Origin: Solidesulfovibrio carbinoliphilus subsp. oakridgensis
GTDB lineage: Bacteria > Desulfobacterota > Desulfovibrionia > Desulfovibrionales > Desulfovibrionaceae
NCBI RefSeq assembly: GCF_000177215.2
Contig: NZ_CM001368.1
Coordinates: 806,001 to 870,000 of the forward strand
Length of the DNA stretch: 64,000 nucleotides
Direction of reading: 5' to 3'
The position numbers were made by a program, and so were the translations under genes. Shown in pieces: positions 8,085 to 16,599 of this stretch; within the stretch, counting starts at the first letter, position 1; each line of letters starts with the position of its first letter. A model generated the notes under the pieces. The model was not told where the DNA came from and ran no database searches. It saw nothing but the letters and a program-made list of their open reading frames with translations.

Positions 8085-9392
8085 TTAGGCTTTGAAGCGG
8101 CATTCCACGCTCCTCGCGTGGGCTTCGAGATTTTCCAGTCTGGCCAGCCGGGCGATCTTGGCCCCGTGGGCGGCCACATAGGACGGGGCGGCGGCGATGA
8201 GGCTGGTCTTTTTCGTGAAGGTGGCAACGGACAGGGCCGAGGAGAACCGGGCCGTGCCCATGGTCGGCAGGACGTGGTTCGGGCCGGCGAAATAGTCGCC
8301 GACGGGCTCGGGGCAGTGGTGGCCCATGAAGACCGCGCCGGCATGGCGGACCTTGCCGACCAGGGACCAGGGATCGGCCACGCACAGTTCGAAGTGTTCC
8401 GGGGCGATGGCGTTTATGAGCTCCATGCCGACGTTAAGGTCGGGCACGGCCACCACCGCGCCGAACCGGCGCAGGGACGAGGCCGCGATGTCGTTTCGGG
8501 GCAGGTCGGCCAGCTGCTTTTCCAGCTCCTTGCACACGGCCACCAGAAGGGCGGCGTCCGGTGAGACGCACACAGCCGCGGCCATGGGGTCGTGCTCGGC
8601 CTGGGACAGCATGTCGGCGGCCAGCCAGGCCGGGTTGGCCGTGGAATCGGCCAGGATGGCGATTTCACTGGGGCCGGCGATCATGTCGATGCCGATGGTG
8701 CCGATCAGGAGTCGTTTGGCCGTGGTCACGTAGATGTTGCCCGGCCCGACCACCACGTCCACGGCCGGGATGGTGGCCGTGCCGTGGGCCAGGGCGGCGA
8801 TGGCCCAGGCGCTGCCCACCCGGTAGAGTTCGGAGAGGCCCAGGATCGAGGCGGCGGCCAGGATGTAGGGATTGAGCGTCCCGTCCTCACGCGGCGGGGA
8901 AACCACCGCGATGCGGGGCACGCCGGCCACCTGGGCCGGAATGGCATTCATGAGCAGGCTTGAAATAAGCGGCGTCTCGCCGCCGCGGCCGCCCGGCACG
9001 TAGCAGCCGGCCGCGTCCACCGGGGTGACGATCTGGCCGAGCATGGTGCCGTCGGCCGACGGCAGCCACCAGGACTGCTCTTTCTGGGCGGCGTGGAACG
9101 CCCGGATGTTGTGGGCCGCCTCTTCGATGATGGCGAGATCGCTTGCCGGCACGGCGGCCCGGCCGGCGGCGATGTCCTCGGCGGAGACGCGCAGGCAGTT
9201 GGCCTCAAAGGTCTTGCAGTCGAAGCGGCTGGTGAATTCCACCAGCGCCTCGTCGCCGCGCTGGGTCACGTCGGTCAGGATGCGCCGGACCTTTTCGGCG
9301 GCGTCGTCGGCCGCTTCCTCACGGCCGGCGAGAAGCGCCCGCAGGGGACCGAAATCTTCCGGTCCGGCAACGGTGAAACTGGGGCAGGGCAT
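8085..9392 (-). CDS. hisD: histidinol dehydrogenase
   Basis: 435 residues, normal length. It oxidises histidinol to histidine in two NAD-dependent steps. Family motifs are clear: VDAAGCYVPGGRGG, NPYILAAASILGL, VDVVVGPGNIYVTTAKR, IDMIAGPSEIAILAD, LSQAEHDP, and the zinc/catalytic region INAIAPEHFEL. A GGRGG replaces the more common GGKA after the Tyr. The ATG follows aagga at slightly long spacing. It is placed with purC rather than in a his operon. Confidence 0.96.
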   Translation of the reverse strand: MPCPSFTVAGPEDFGPLRALLAGREEAADDAAEKVRRILTDVTQRGDEALVEFTSRFDCKTFEANCLRVSAEDIAAGRAAVPASDLAIIEEAAHNIRAFHAAQKEQSWWLPSADGTMLGQIVTPVDAAGCYVPGGRGGETPLISSLLMNAIPAQVAGVPRIAVVSPPREDGTLNPYILAAASILGLSELYRVGSAWAIAALAHGTATIPAVDVVVGPGNIYVTTAKRLLIGTIGIDMIAGPSEIAILADSTANPAWLAADMLSQAEHDPMAAAVCVSPDAALLVAVCKELEKQLADLPRNDIAASSLRRFGAVVAVPDLNVGMELINAIAPEHFELCVADPWSLVGKVRHAGAVFMGHHCPEPVGDYFAGPNHVLPTMGTARFSSALSVATFTKKTSLIAAAPSYVAAHGAKIARLARLENLEAHARSVECRFKA

Positions 9393-9530
9393 AATCGGAT
9401 ATCCTTGAAAGAGGGCTTTGGGAGATGCTGCCGAAAACGCCTTTTCCTATGCCCAACCTGGAAAAATGTCGAGGCGGACGACAACGCCCGCCCCGGCTGG
9501 CGACGGCAAATCCTTCATGAAAGACTTGAA

Positions 9531-12374
9531 CTATGACTTCTGGTGCAGCGTTTTGCCGTTTCCTCTGTCGCGCTCGGCCGGATGCTGGCCCGGGGATGCC
9601 TCCACCAACGGCGGGCCCGGTTCCCCGGCCGCAGCGGGGGCAAGCGTCTCCGGCGGCTCGGGCAGGACGCACCGCTCGCTCGTCGTCTTGCGGGCCAGAA
9701 GCGGCTCGATGGATTGTCCGGCGGCCAGCCGGCGGGCCATCTCCAGCTGTTCGGACCGGCAGGGGGCATGGCCGTCGATGACCGCGCCGAGGATCCGGCG
9801 CAGGATACCGGTGTACTGGGGGCCGGGCTCCACGCCGAGCTTCTTGAGGTCGTTGCCCGTCACCTCCACCCGTTTGCCGCGCAGGCTCGTCAGGTGTTGG
9901 GACACATACTTCTGGAGCGGCTCCCGGGGGTTTCTGGCCATGAGAAAGAGGGCTCCCTCGATGGGCAGGCCTTCGAGGAGAAAGTAGAGCTCCGAGAGCG
10001 GCCCCTTGTGGTACTCCCAGTTGAAAAGCCCCTGGGCGGTCTCCCGGATCTGGACGCGAAGGCTCGCGATCTCCCCGGCCGTGCGCTTGGAGAAATTGAG
10101 CCGCTTGGCAATGACCGTAAACTGCTCCGCATCCATGCCCGAGCACAGGGCCAGGAAATAGACCAGCCAGTTCTGGGGGGCGGGCTCGATGTAGAGGAGC
10201 CGGTACCAGTTAATGACGTTCTCCACCTCCATGAGCACCGTCTCCCGGGCCGGCGTCAAGGCCAGCAGCGGATGGACGGCGGCCAGGAGCTTGTATTCCT
10301 GCATGCGGCGCAGGCAGGCGAGCGGATTTTTTTCTTCCAGGATCAGCCGCAGTTCGTGGAAGACCCGGGCCCCGGAGAGGCGGTGGAAGAAGTTGTGGCG
10401 CACGGCGTTTTTGATCAGCCGGTCGGTCTGGCCGCCGATGCGGAAGCCGAAGCGTTCGCTGAAGCGGATGGCCCGGACGATGCGGGTCGGGTCCTCGACG
10501 AAGCTCAGGGAGTGCAGGACCCGCAGCACCCGCTCCTTGATGTCGCGCTGGGCCCCGAAAAAATCCACCAGCTCGCCGAACCGGTCGGGCAGGAGGTGGA
10601 CGGCCAGGGCGTTGACCGTGAAGTCCCGGCGGTACAGGTCCATCTTGATGGAGGAGAGTTCCACCGTCGGCAGGGCGGCCGGGTATTCGTAGTATTCGAG
10701 CCGGGCCGTGGCCACGTCCACGCGCGCGTCGCCGGGCAGGATGATGACCGCGGTCTTGAACTTGGGGTGGGCCTTGTACCGGCCGCCGTAGGCCTTGGCC
10801 ATGGCCGCGGCAAAGGCGATGCCGTCGCCCTCGACCACCAGGTCCACGTCGTAGTTGGGGTGCTTGAGGAGGAGATCCCGCACGAATCCGCCGACCACAT
10901 ACACGGCAAAGCCCATTTCGCGGCCCAGGTCCCCGGCCTTTTTGAGCAGTTCCAGGATGTCCTTGGGCAGGCGTTCGCGAAGAATGCCCCCGATGTTGCG
11001 ATCACGCTTGCGCTCGGGCAAAAGCGATTCCGGAATCCGGGCCGGCTCCTTGACCAGCGTATTGACCAGGTCGGTGCGGGTGACCACGCCCGAGAGCCTG
11101 CCGTCCTCGACCACCGGCACCAGCCGCTGCCGCCGGCCGAGGATGATCTCCATGACCGGGTAGAGGTCGGTTTCGGCCGTGACCACGGCCGGGTCGCGGA
11201 TCATGTATTCGGCCACAGGCACGTCGCCAAGGCCGTGGTTGATGGCCTTGTCCATGATGTCGTGCTCGATGACCCCGACGCACCGGCGGTTGCCCTTGGC
11301 CGTCACGGGCAGGGCTTTTAAGCCGTAGCGGGTCATGATCTCCTCGGCCCGGCGCATGGTGGCCGTCTCCTCGATGGACACGGCCGGCTTGCTCATGAGC
11401 TGGCGGACCAGGATCTGCGGATTGACCTGAGAGTAGAGCAGGCCGAAAAGCTCCTCGCGCACCTGGGTGAGCGTCCGGTTCTTGATGGAGGCCGAGGCGG
11501 CGTAGGGATGACCGCCGCCGCCGAGCGAGGCGCAGATTCTGCCCACGTCCACGTCCGGGCTGCGGGACCGGGCGACCAGATGGACCCGGTCGTTCATGAG
11601 CCCGATGGCGAAAAGGACGCGCAGGTTCTCCATGTCCAGAAACTTGTGCACGAGCAGGGCGAAATCGCCGATGTACTGGTCCGAGGTGGCTTCGGCGATA
11701 ACCACTTCCACGCCGTTTATGTCATGGGTCTGGGCCGACTCGATGAGCTGGCTCATGATGGTGATCTGGTCCGAAGAGAGTTCCCGGGTCATGAGGTCGG
11801 CGATGACGCCCACGTCCATGCCCCGGGCCCGCAGCCAGGCGGCGGCGGCCAGGTCGTGCTCCGTGGTCGAGGCGAAGGTGAACGAGCCCGTATCCTCGTA
11901 GATGCCAAGGCCGAGGATGGTGGCCTCGTCCGTGGTCAGGGAGAGGTCCTCGGCCATGATCCGTTCCATCAAAATGGCCGTGGTCGAGCCCCAGGGCTTG
12001 ACCACCGAAAGGGCGGCGGCCACGTCCTCGTCCGTGTCCGGGTGGTGGTCGTAGCAGTGGATGGCAAGATCCGTATTGGCAAAGACCGGCTCGATATGCG
12101 GCACCCGGGACCGCTGGCGGGTATCGACCAGGACCAGGGTATGGACGCTTGTGGGCTCGATATCCTTGAAATTTTTGAAATTGAAAAGATAGGTCGCGCT
12201 CTGGATGAAAAAATGCCGGATGTTTTTTTCCTGGCTGCCCGGAAAGATGAGGGTGGCGCCGGGATAGAGCTTGCCGGCGGCGATGATGGCGGCCAGACAG
12301 TCGAAATCGGCGTTGGCATGGCCGGTGACGATGACCGGCGCGGCCAGGAGCGGCGGCTTGGGCGGAAAACTCAT
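9531..12374 (-). CDS. fusion protein: DHH/DHHA1 phosphoesterase + two CBS domains + CCA/A-adding tRNA nucleotidyltransferase
   Basis: 947 residues in four parts. Residues about 10-315 are a DHH-DHHA1 phosphoesterase: TGHANADFDCLA, VLVDTR, CYDHHPDTD and, at the end, GGGGHPYAAS. Residues about 325-450 are two CBS domains, each with the VRQLMSKPAVSI / VAEYMIRDPAVV pattern. From about 480 is a class II polymerase-beta nucleotidyltransferase with VYVVGGFVRDLLL, the DVDLVVEGDG metal-binding pair, RRDFTVNALA and EDPTRIVRAIRF. A basic, Pro-rich tail ends it. Such DHH-CBS-PAP fusions occur in delta-proteobacteria and Aquifex-like genomes; the last domain completes or A-tails tRNA 3' ends. Encoded 15 bases after xerD. 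Confidence 0.93.
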   Translation of the reverse strand: MSFPPKPPLLAAPVIVTGHANADFDCLAAIIAAGKLYPGATLIFPGSQEKNIRHFFIQSATYLFNFKNFKDIEPTSVHTLVLVDTRQRSRVPHIEPVFANTDLAIHCYDHHPDTDEDVAAALSVVKPWGSTTAILMERIMAEDLSLTTDEATILGLGIYEDTGSFTFASTTEHDLAAAAWLRARGMDVGVIADLMTRELSSDQITIMSQLIESAQTHDINGVEVVIAEATSDQYIGDFALLVHKFLDMENLRVLFAIGLMNDRVHLVARSRSPDVDVGRICASLGGGGHPYAASASIKNRTLTQVREELFGLLYSQVNPQILVRQLMSKPAVSIEETATMRRAEEIMTRYGLKALPVTAKGNRRCVGVIEHDIMDKAINHGLGDVPVAEYMIRDPAVVTAETDLYPVMEIILGRRQRLVPVVEDGRLSGVVTRTDLVNTLVKEPARIPESLLPERKRDRNIGGILRERLPKDILELLKKAGDLGREMGFAVYVVGGFVRDLLLKHPNYDVDLVVEGDGIAFAAAMAKAYGGRYKAHPKFKTAVIILPGDARVDVATARLEYYEYPAALPTVELSSIKMDLYRRDFTVNALAVHLLPDRFGELVDFFGAQRDIKERVLRVLHSLSFVEDPTRIVRAIRFSERFGFRIGGQTDRLIKNAVRHNFFHRLSGARVFHELRLILEEKNPLACLRRMQEYKLLAAVHPLLALTPARETVLMEVENVINWYRLLYIEPAPQNWLVYFLALCSGMDAEQFTVIAKRLNFSKRTAGEIASLRVQIRETAQGLFNWEYHKGPLSELYFLLEGLPIEGALFLMARNPREPLQKYVSQHLTSLRGKRVEVTGNDLKKLGVEPGPQYTGILRRILGAVIDGHAPCRSEQLEMARRLAAGQSIEPLLARKTTSERCVLPEPPETLAPAAAGEPGPPLVEASPGQHPAERDRGNGKTLHQKS

Positions 12375-12389
12375 AGGTGAAGTGTTGCC

Positions 12390-13319
12390 TTAACTTTTGC
12401 CAGGGGCGCGGGACCGGGGGTGGTGGGCGCGGTGTACGGCCAAAAGTCGGCCGGCCTGGACATGGGTGTAGATTTCGGTGGCGCTGATGTCGGCGTGGCC
12501 GAGCAGCATCTGGACGGTGCGCAGGTCCGCCCCGCCCTCGAGCAGATGGGTGGCGAAGGAGTGGCGCAGGCTGTGGGGCGAAATTCGGGTGGACACCCCG
12601 GCGGCCAGGGCGTGGGCCTTGATTTTTTTCCAGACAGCCTGGCGGCTGAGGCCCTGGCCGGAGCGGTTTAAGAAAATGAACTGCTCCCGGGGATGAAACG
12701 CGCCGCGCATGGTCAGGATATAGGTGGAAAGAAACTCCCGGGCCAGGGCGTGAATCGGGGTCAGCCGCTCCTTGGCCCCCTTGCCGAAGACGCGGAGCAG
12801 GCCGGCCTGGGCGTCGTAGTCGCCAAGAGTCAGGCCGACCAGTTCCGACACCCGCAGGCCGGCGGCGTAGAGGAGTTCGAGCATGGTCCGGTCCCGGTAG
12901 CCGAGGGGCGTGGCGGTGTCCGGCGCGTCCAGGAGCCTGGCCACGTCCTCCCGGGACAGGACGTCGGGGAGCAAGCGCGGCAGCTTGGGATTTTCAATGA
13001 GCGCGGCCGGGGACTCGGGCAGCCACTTTTCGGCCGCGGCAAAGGCGAAAAAACCGCGCAGGGCGGAGAGATGCCGGGCCAGGGACCGGCTCTGAAGGCC
13101 GCGGGTGCGCAGGTGCATGAGATAAAGGAAAAGAGTGTCGTCGGTAACGGTTTCGAGGGCGGCGGCGTGACTGTTTAAGAAAATCAAAAAGCTTGTGATG
13201 TCCGTCGAATAGGCGGCGATGGAATGCTCGGCCAGCCCCTTGGCCACGATCAGGTGCTCCAGGTAGCGGTCCACCCAGGGGTGGGAAGGAGGGGGGGAGG
13301 CGGTGTCGATGGTCATCAT
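12390..13319 (-). CDS. xerD: site-specific tyrosine recombinase XerD-like
   Basis: 309 residues. The N-terminal SAM-like core-binding domain starts near HPWVDRYLEHLIVAKGLAEHS. The catalytic domain holds every expected residue: Arg in AAGLRVSELVGL, Lys in GKGAKERLTP, the HxxR box SPHSLRHSFATHLL, His in LLGHADISAT and the Tyr nucleophile in EIYTHV. It is expected to resolve chromosome dimers at dif, alone or with XerC. Two adjacent ATG codons (13319, 13316) can start it; upstream open frame shows no homology. It heads the minus-strand run xerD - DHH fusion - hisD - purC. Confidence 0.93.
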   Translation of the reverse strand: MMTIDTASPPPSHPWVDRYLEHLIVAKGLAEHSIAAYSTDITSFLIFLNSHAAALETVTDDTLFLYLMHLRTRGLQSRSLARHLSALRGFFAFAAAEKWLPESPAALIENPKLPRLLPDVLSREDVARLLDAPDTATPLGYRDRTMLELLYAAGLRVSELVGLTLGDYDAQAGLLRVFGKGAKERLTPIHALAREFLSTYILTMRGAFHPREQFIFLNRSGQGLSRQAVWKKIKAHALAAGVSTRISPHSLRHSFATHLLEGGADLRTVQMLLGHADISATEIYTHVQAGRLLAVHRAHHPRSRAPGKS

Positions 13320-13463
13320 GGCGCCCGCCGACCCTGACACGATTTCCCCGGCCCGGCAACGGCCGGCCGGGAGGGGCCGACGCCGCTTGACACGGACTTT
13401 TTGTCGCATTTAGATTCGCGCCCTTGCGCCCGCGCCGGGCGATACCTGTCCAAAGGAGCCCCC

Positions 13464-14630
13464 ATGATCGAATTTCCCATGGCCGACCGCCTGGCCGCCC
13501 TGCCGCCGTACCTTTTCGCCGAAATCGACCGGGTCAAGGCCCAAGTCCGGGCCCGGGGCGTGGATATCATCTCGCTTGGCATCGGCGACCCCGACATGCC
13601 GACGCCCGAATTCATCGTCGAAGCCCTGGCCGCCTCGGCCAAAAAGCCGGAGAACCACCAGTACCCGGATTACGTCGGTCTCTTGTCCTTTCGCACGGCC
13701 GTGGCCGACTGGTACAAGACCCGGTTCGGCGTGGCGCTCGATCCGGCCACCGAGGTGGTGAGCCTCATCGGCTCCAAGGAAGGGATCGCCCATTTCCCGC
13801 TGGCCTACGTCAACCCCAGCGATCTGGTCCTGGTCTGTCCGCCGAACTATCCGGTCTATCCCGTGGCCACCGGCTTTTGCGGCGGCACCGTGAAAAACCT
13901 GCCGCTTCTCGAGGAAAACGACTACCTGCCCGACCTCGACGCCGTGACCGACGCCGAATGGGCCCGGGCCAAAATGATTTTCGTCAATTATCCCAACAAT
14001 CCGACCGCCGCCACCGCACCGCGTTCCTTTTACGAGAAGCTGATCAAAAAGGCCCGCGAGTCGAAGACCATTGTCGTGTCCGACGCCGCCTACACGGAGA
14101 TGTACTACGATCCCACCGACAAACCGCTGTCGATCTTCGAGATCGAGGGAGCGAAAGACGTGGCCATCGAGTTCCACTCCCTGTCCAAGACCTACAACAT
14201 GACCGGCTGGCGCATCGGCATGGCCGTGGGCAACGCCCAGCTCGTCAAGGGACTCGGCAAGATCAAGGAAAACGTGGATTCCGGCATCTTCCAGGCCGTG
14301 CAGGAGGCGGGCATCGCTGCCCTGGTCCACGGCGAGCCCTATGCCGAGAAGTTTCGGGCCGTGTACAAGGAGCGCCGGGACGTGGCCGTGGCCGCCCTGG
14401 CCAGGATGGGCATTGCCTGTCGCACGCCCAAGGCTTCGTTCTACCTCTGGTGCAAGGTCCCGGCCGGCCAGACTTCGGCCGCCTTCGTCACCAAGGTGCT
14501 GGAGCAGACCGGCGTGGTCGTGACCCCGGGCAACGGCTTCGGCGCGCCCGGGGAAGGCTATTTCCGCATCGCCATGACCGTGCCCGTGGCCCGGATGGAG
14601 GAGGCGCTGTCACGGATCGCCAAGCTGTAA
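13464..14630 (+). CDS. dapL: LL-diaminopimelate aminotransferase
   Basis: 388 residues, fold-type I PLP aminotransferase. Visible features: ISLGIGDPDMPTP near the N-terminus, SLIGSKEGIAHFP, NYPNNPTAA, VVSDAAYTEMYY, and the PLP lysine in HSLSKTYNMTGWRIGMAVGN (about residue 235). This wording fits DapL, which turns tetrahydrodipicolinate directly into LL-diaminopimelate and bypasses the acylated Dap route. Start ATG at 13464 follows a perfect aaaggag. It is divergent from xerD and overlaps the start region of folK. Confidence 0.92.
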   Translation: MIEFPMADRLAALPPYLFAEIDRVKAQVRARGVDIISLGIGDPDMPTPEFIVEALAASAKKPENHQYPDYVGLLSFRTAVADWYKTRFGVALDPATEVVSLIGSKEGIAHFPLAYVNPSDLVLVCPPNYPVYPVATGFCGGTVKNLPLLEENDYLPDLDAVTDAEWARAKMIFVNYPNNPTAATAPRSFYEKLIKKARESKTIVVSDAAYTEMYYDPTDKPLSIFEIEGAKDVAIEFHSLSKTYNMTGWRIGMAVGNAQLVKGLGKIKENVDSGIFQAVQEAGIAALVHGEPYAEKFRAVYKERRDVAVAALARMGIACRTPKASFYLWCKVPAGQTSAAFVTKVLEQTGVVVTPGNGFGAPGEGYFRIAMTVPVARMEEALSRIAKL

Positions 14631-15133
14631 CCGCCTACATCGGCCTCGGCTCCAACCAAGGCGACCGGGAATCCTGGCTGGCTTTGGCCCGGGAGCGTCT
14701 GGCGGCGCTCCCGGGGGTGGCGCTTGCGGCGCAAAGTCCCATCTACGAGACCGAGCCCTGGGGCGACCCGGACCAGCCGCAGTTCCTGAACCAGGTCGTG
14801 GCCCTCGGCCTCGACCCGAGGGAGTGGCCGGCCAGACGGCTCCTGGCCGCCTTGCAGGCCATCGAGACGGACCTTGGCCGGGTGCGGAGTGAGCGGCGTT
14901 TCGGCCCCCGGACCCTGGACCTGGACATCCTGGCCTACGGCAACGAGCGCCTCGAGGAGCCGGACCTGGTCGTGCCGCACCCGAGGCTCCGGGAGCGGGC
15001 CTTTGTCCTGGTGCCGCTGGCCGATATCGCCCCGGACCTGGAGCTGGCGGACGGACAGGGCGGCAGCGTGAGACAGGCCCTTGGGAAAATCCCTTTCAAA
15101 ATTGCCGGCAATACGCTACAGACACCGCGTTGA
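14627..15133 (+). CDS. folK: 6-hydroxymethyl-7,8-dihydropterin pyrophosphokinase, no canonical start codon
   Basis: The protein clearly is HPPK: AYIGLGSNQGDR opens it, then QSPIYETEPWGDPDQPQFLN, RFGPRTLDLDILAYG, and VPHPRLRERAFVLVPL, so it should transfer pyrophosphate in folate synthesis. The problem is the start. No ATG, GTG, TTG or CTG lies in this frame between the family N-terminus and far inside dapL, which is read one base ahead. I placed the start at a GTA codon (14627) that overlaps dapL's TAA, giving about 168 residues; GTC at 14609 is an alternative. Non-canonical initiation, a -1 frameshift from dapL or a sequence error could each explain it. Confidence 0.82.
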   Translation, partial: VTAYIGLGSNQGDRESWLALARERLAALPGVALAAQSPIYETEPWGDPDQPQFLNQVVALGLDPREWPARRLLAALQAIETDLGRVRSERRFGPRTLDLDILAYGNERLEEPDLVVPHPRLRERAFVLVPLADIAPDLELADGQGGSVRQALGKIPFKIAGNTLQTPR

Positions 15134-15166
15134 TCGAGCCTTGAGAAGGGGCTTGGAAGGAGCAGT

Positions 15167-15481
15167 ATGTTCAAATGGCTCATTCTGATCGCAGCTGCGT
15201 TCATTCTCTATAAGCTTTTCATGGGCGACCGGGGTCGCAAGAAAGAACAGGAAGTCGAGGCCAAAAAGCGCATGGCCGCCACCGGCGAGATGGTCAAGGA
15301 TCCGGTCTGCGGCACTTATGTGCCGGCCGACGCCAACATCCGGGCCCGGGACGGCAACAAGGTCTATGCCTTTTGCAGCTACGAATGCCGCGACGCCTTT
15401 GTCAAACGCCTGGAGGCCGTCCGCACCCAGTCCGTGGAGCAGGCCGAGGAAAAGGAAAAGGCGGAAACCGGCCGGTCCTGA
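15167..15481 (+). CDS. small membrane-anchored TRASH/YHS-like domain protein
   Basis: 104 residues. An N-terminal membrane helix (MFKWLILIAAAFILYKLF) is followed by a basic linker. The compact domain MVKDPVCGTYVPAD ... YAFCSYECRDAFVKR (about residues 42-85) has Cys-x20-30-Cys-x3-Cys, as in YHS/TRASH domains that bind metal ions such as copper. A charged tail ends it. Ligand and partner are unknown. It starts about 33 bases after folK with ggaagga upstream, so it may be in the dapL-folK transcript. Confidence 0.78.
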   Translation: MFKWLILIAAAFILYKLFMGDRGRKKEQEVEAKKRMAATGEMVKDPVCGTYVPADANIRARDGNKVYAFCSYECRDAFVKRLEAVRTQSVEQAEEKEKAETGRS

Positions 15482-15666
15482 TCCCACGGCGCCGCTTGGG
15501 CCCATTCCCGTGGTCTGGCGAAACCCCGAAGCAGCGTCTTCGCCCGAACGCGGGCTGGACCGCCTCCCTTGTGTCGCGCCCCGGCGAAATAGTCCTTTCC
15601 TCCGTTGGCGGCTTTCCCACCCTGGCGTGGCGGCCGGCCGCCCGGCCGCCGAGGCGAAGCGATTCC

Positions 15667-16599
15667 ATGAAGACCCGTATCGTCGATGTGGCGATCAACG
15701 TGTTCGGCAAGCCGGCCCAGACGGCCTTGTCCCTGGTCTCCCTTTTGGCCTGTTCGGGCCGCTTTATCGACCGGATCTATTTCATCGAAGAACCGGACGG
15801 CATGAACACGGCCTTCACCCATGCCGAGACGCTTCGTGTCCTGGGCGACCGGGTGGTCCATTACCGTCCGAAGTTCATGAACTGGCGCTACGCCGTGGAC
15901 CCTGCCCGCCTCGTCGACCCGGACTACCGTCACGCCCTGCGCTACCAGTACGCCTTCGAGCACACGGACAAGAACTACCTGCTCCTTGTCCACAACGACT
16001 GCGAATTCACGCACGACGTGGTGGGGCACCTGCTTGGCCGACTCGGCGGCCACACGGGCGTGGGCGAGATCGGCCAGTGCTGGCTGTGCCCGGCCCATCA
16101 CCTGGGCCGCTGCGGGCCGGGCCGCCATCTGGAATTCCGGCCCGACTTCGACGAGGTCCGGGCCCTCTACGACGCCCTGGACCAGTCCATCTACCGGCGG
16201 CGCTACACCGAGGAGCCGACCGAAGCGCTGGTCGGAACCCCCTGGCCCCTGCCCGAATGCCGGCTCAATGAATTCTGCTGCCTCTTGAGTATGGCCAAGG
16301 CCCGGCCGGCCACCTGTCCCGAAGGCCCGGCCAGGCCCTTCGGGGCTTACGTCGATGTCGGCAACCCCTGGACCGGCAACGGCATCCTGGACATCGGCGT
16401 GGCCTGGTTCGGCGATCTCGTCCGCATGGGCCATACTTTCGGCCACGTTCCCCTCAAGGACCACGTGCGCCACGTGACCGGCGGCCACAAGGCCCTTTTC
16501 GCCCCGGACCTGTACGTGGCCAGCGAGGAAAAGGCCCTGGCTGTCCTCCGCGCCCGGTTCGGCGGCATCGGTTCGGCAAATCCACAGGAAGGTGCGTGA
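15667..16599 (+). CDS. conserved-looking protein of unknown function, possibly glycosyltransferase-like
   Basis: 310 residues. I do not recognise a family with certainty. It is soluble, with strong alpha/beta character: MKTRIVDVAINVFGKPAQTALSL at the start, then FIDRIYFIEEPDG, YLLLVHNDCEFTHD (an NDCE motif at the end of a strand, as in nucleotide-sugar DxD sites) and a C-terminal DVGNPWTGNGILDIGVAW. It has scattered His, Trp and Cys residues. The strand-then-acidic motif and the early helix would fit a small GT-A type glycosyltransferase, but this is only inference. Start ATG at 15667 gives the first conserved-looking strand; it has only a weak gaggcg. Its stop overlaps the start of the nitroreductase gene, so the pair is cotranslated. 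Confidence 0.7.
   Translation: MKTRIVDVAINVFGKPAQTALSLVSLLACSGRFIDRIYFIEEPDGMNTAFTHAETLRVLGDRVVHYRPKFMNWRYAVDPARLVDPDYRHALRYQYAFEHTDKNYLLLVHNDCEFTHDVVGHLLGRLGGHTGVGEIGQCWLCPAHHLGRCGPGRHLEFRPDFDEVRALYDALDQSIYRRRYTEEPTEALVGTPWPLPECRLNEFCCLLSMAKARPATCPEGPARPFGAYVDVGNPWTGNGILDIGVAWFGDLVRMGHTFGHVPLKDHVRHVTGGHKALFAPDLYVASEEKALAVLRARFGGIGSANPQEGA

Noticed and set aside
9543-11321. 592-codon plus-strand open frame opposite the DHH/nucleotidyltransferase gene
   Set aside because: Antisense shadow; the minus-strand frame has clear domain motifs.
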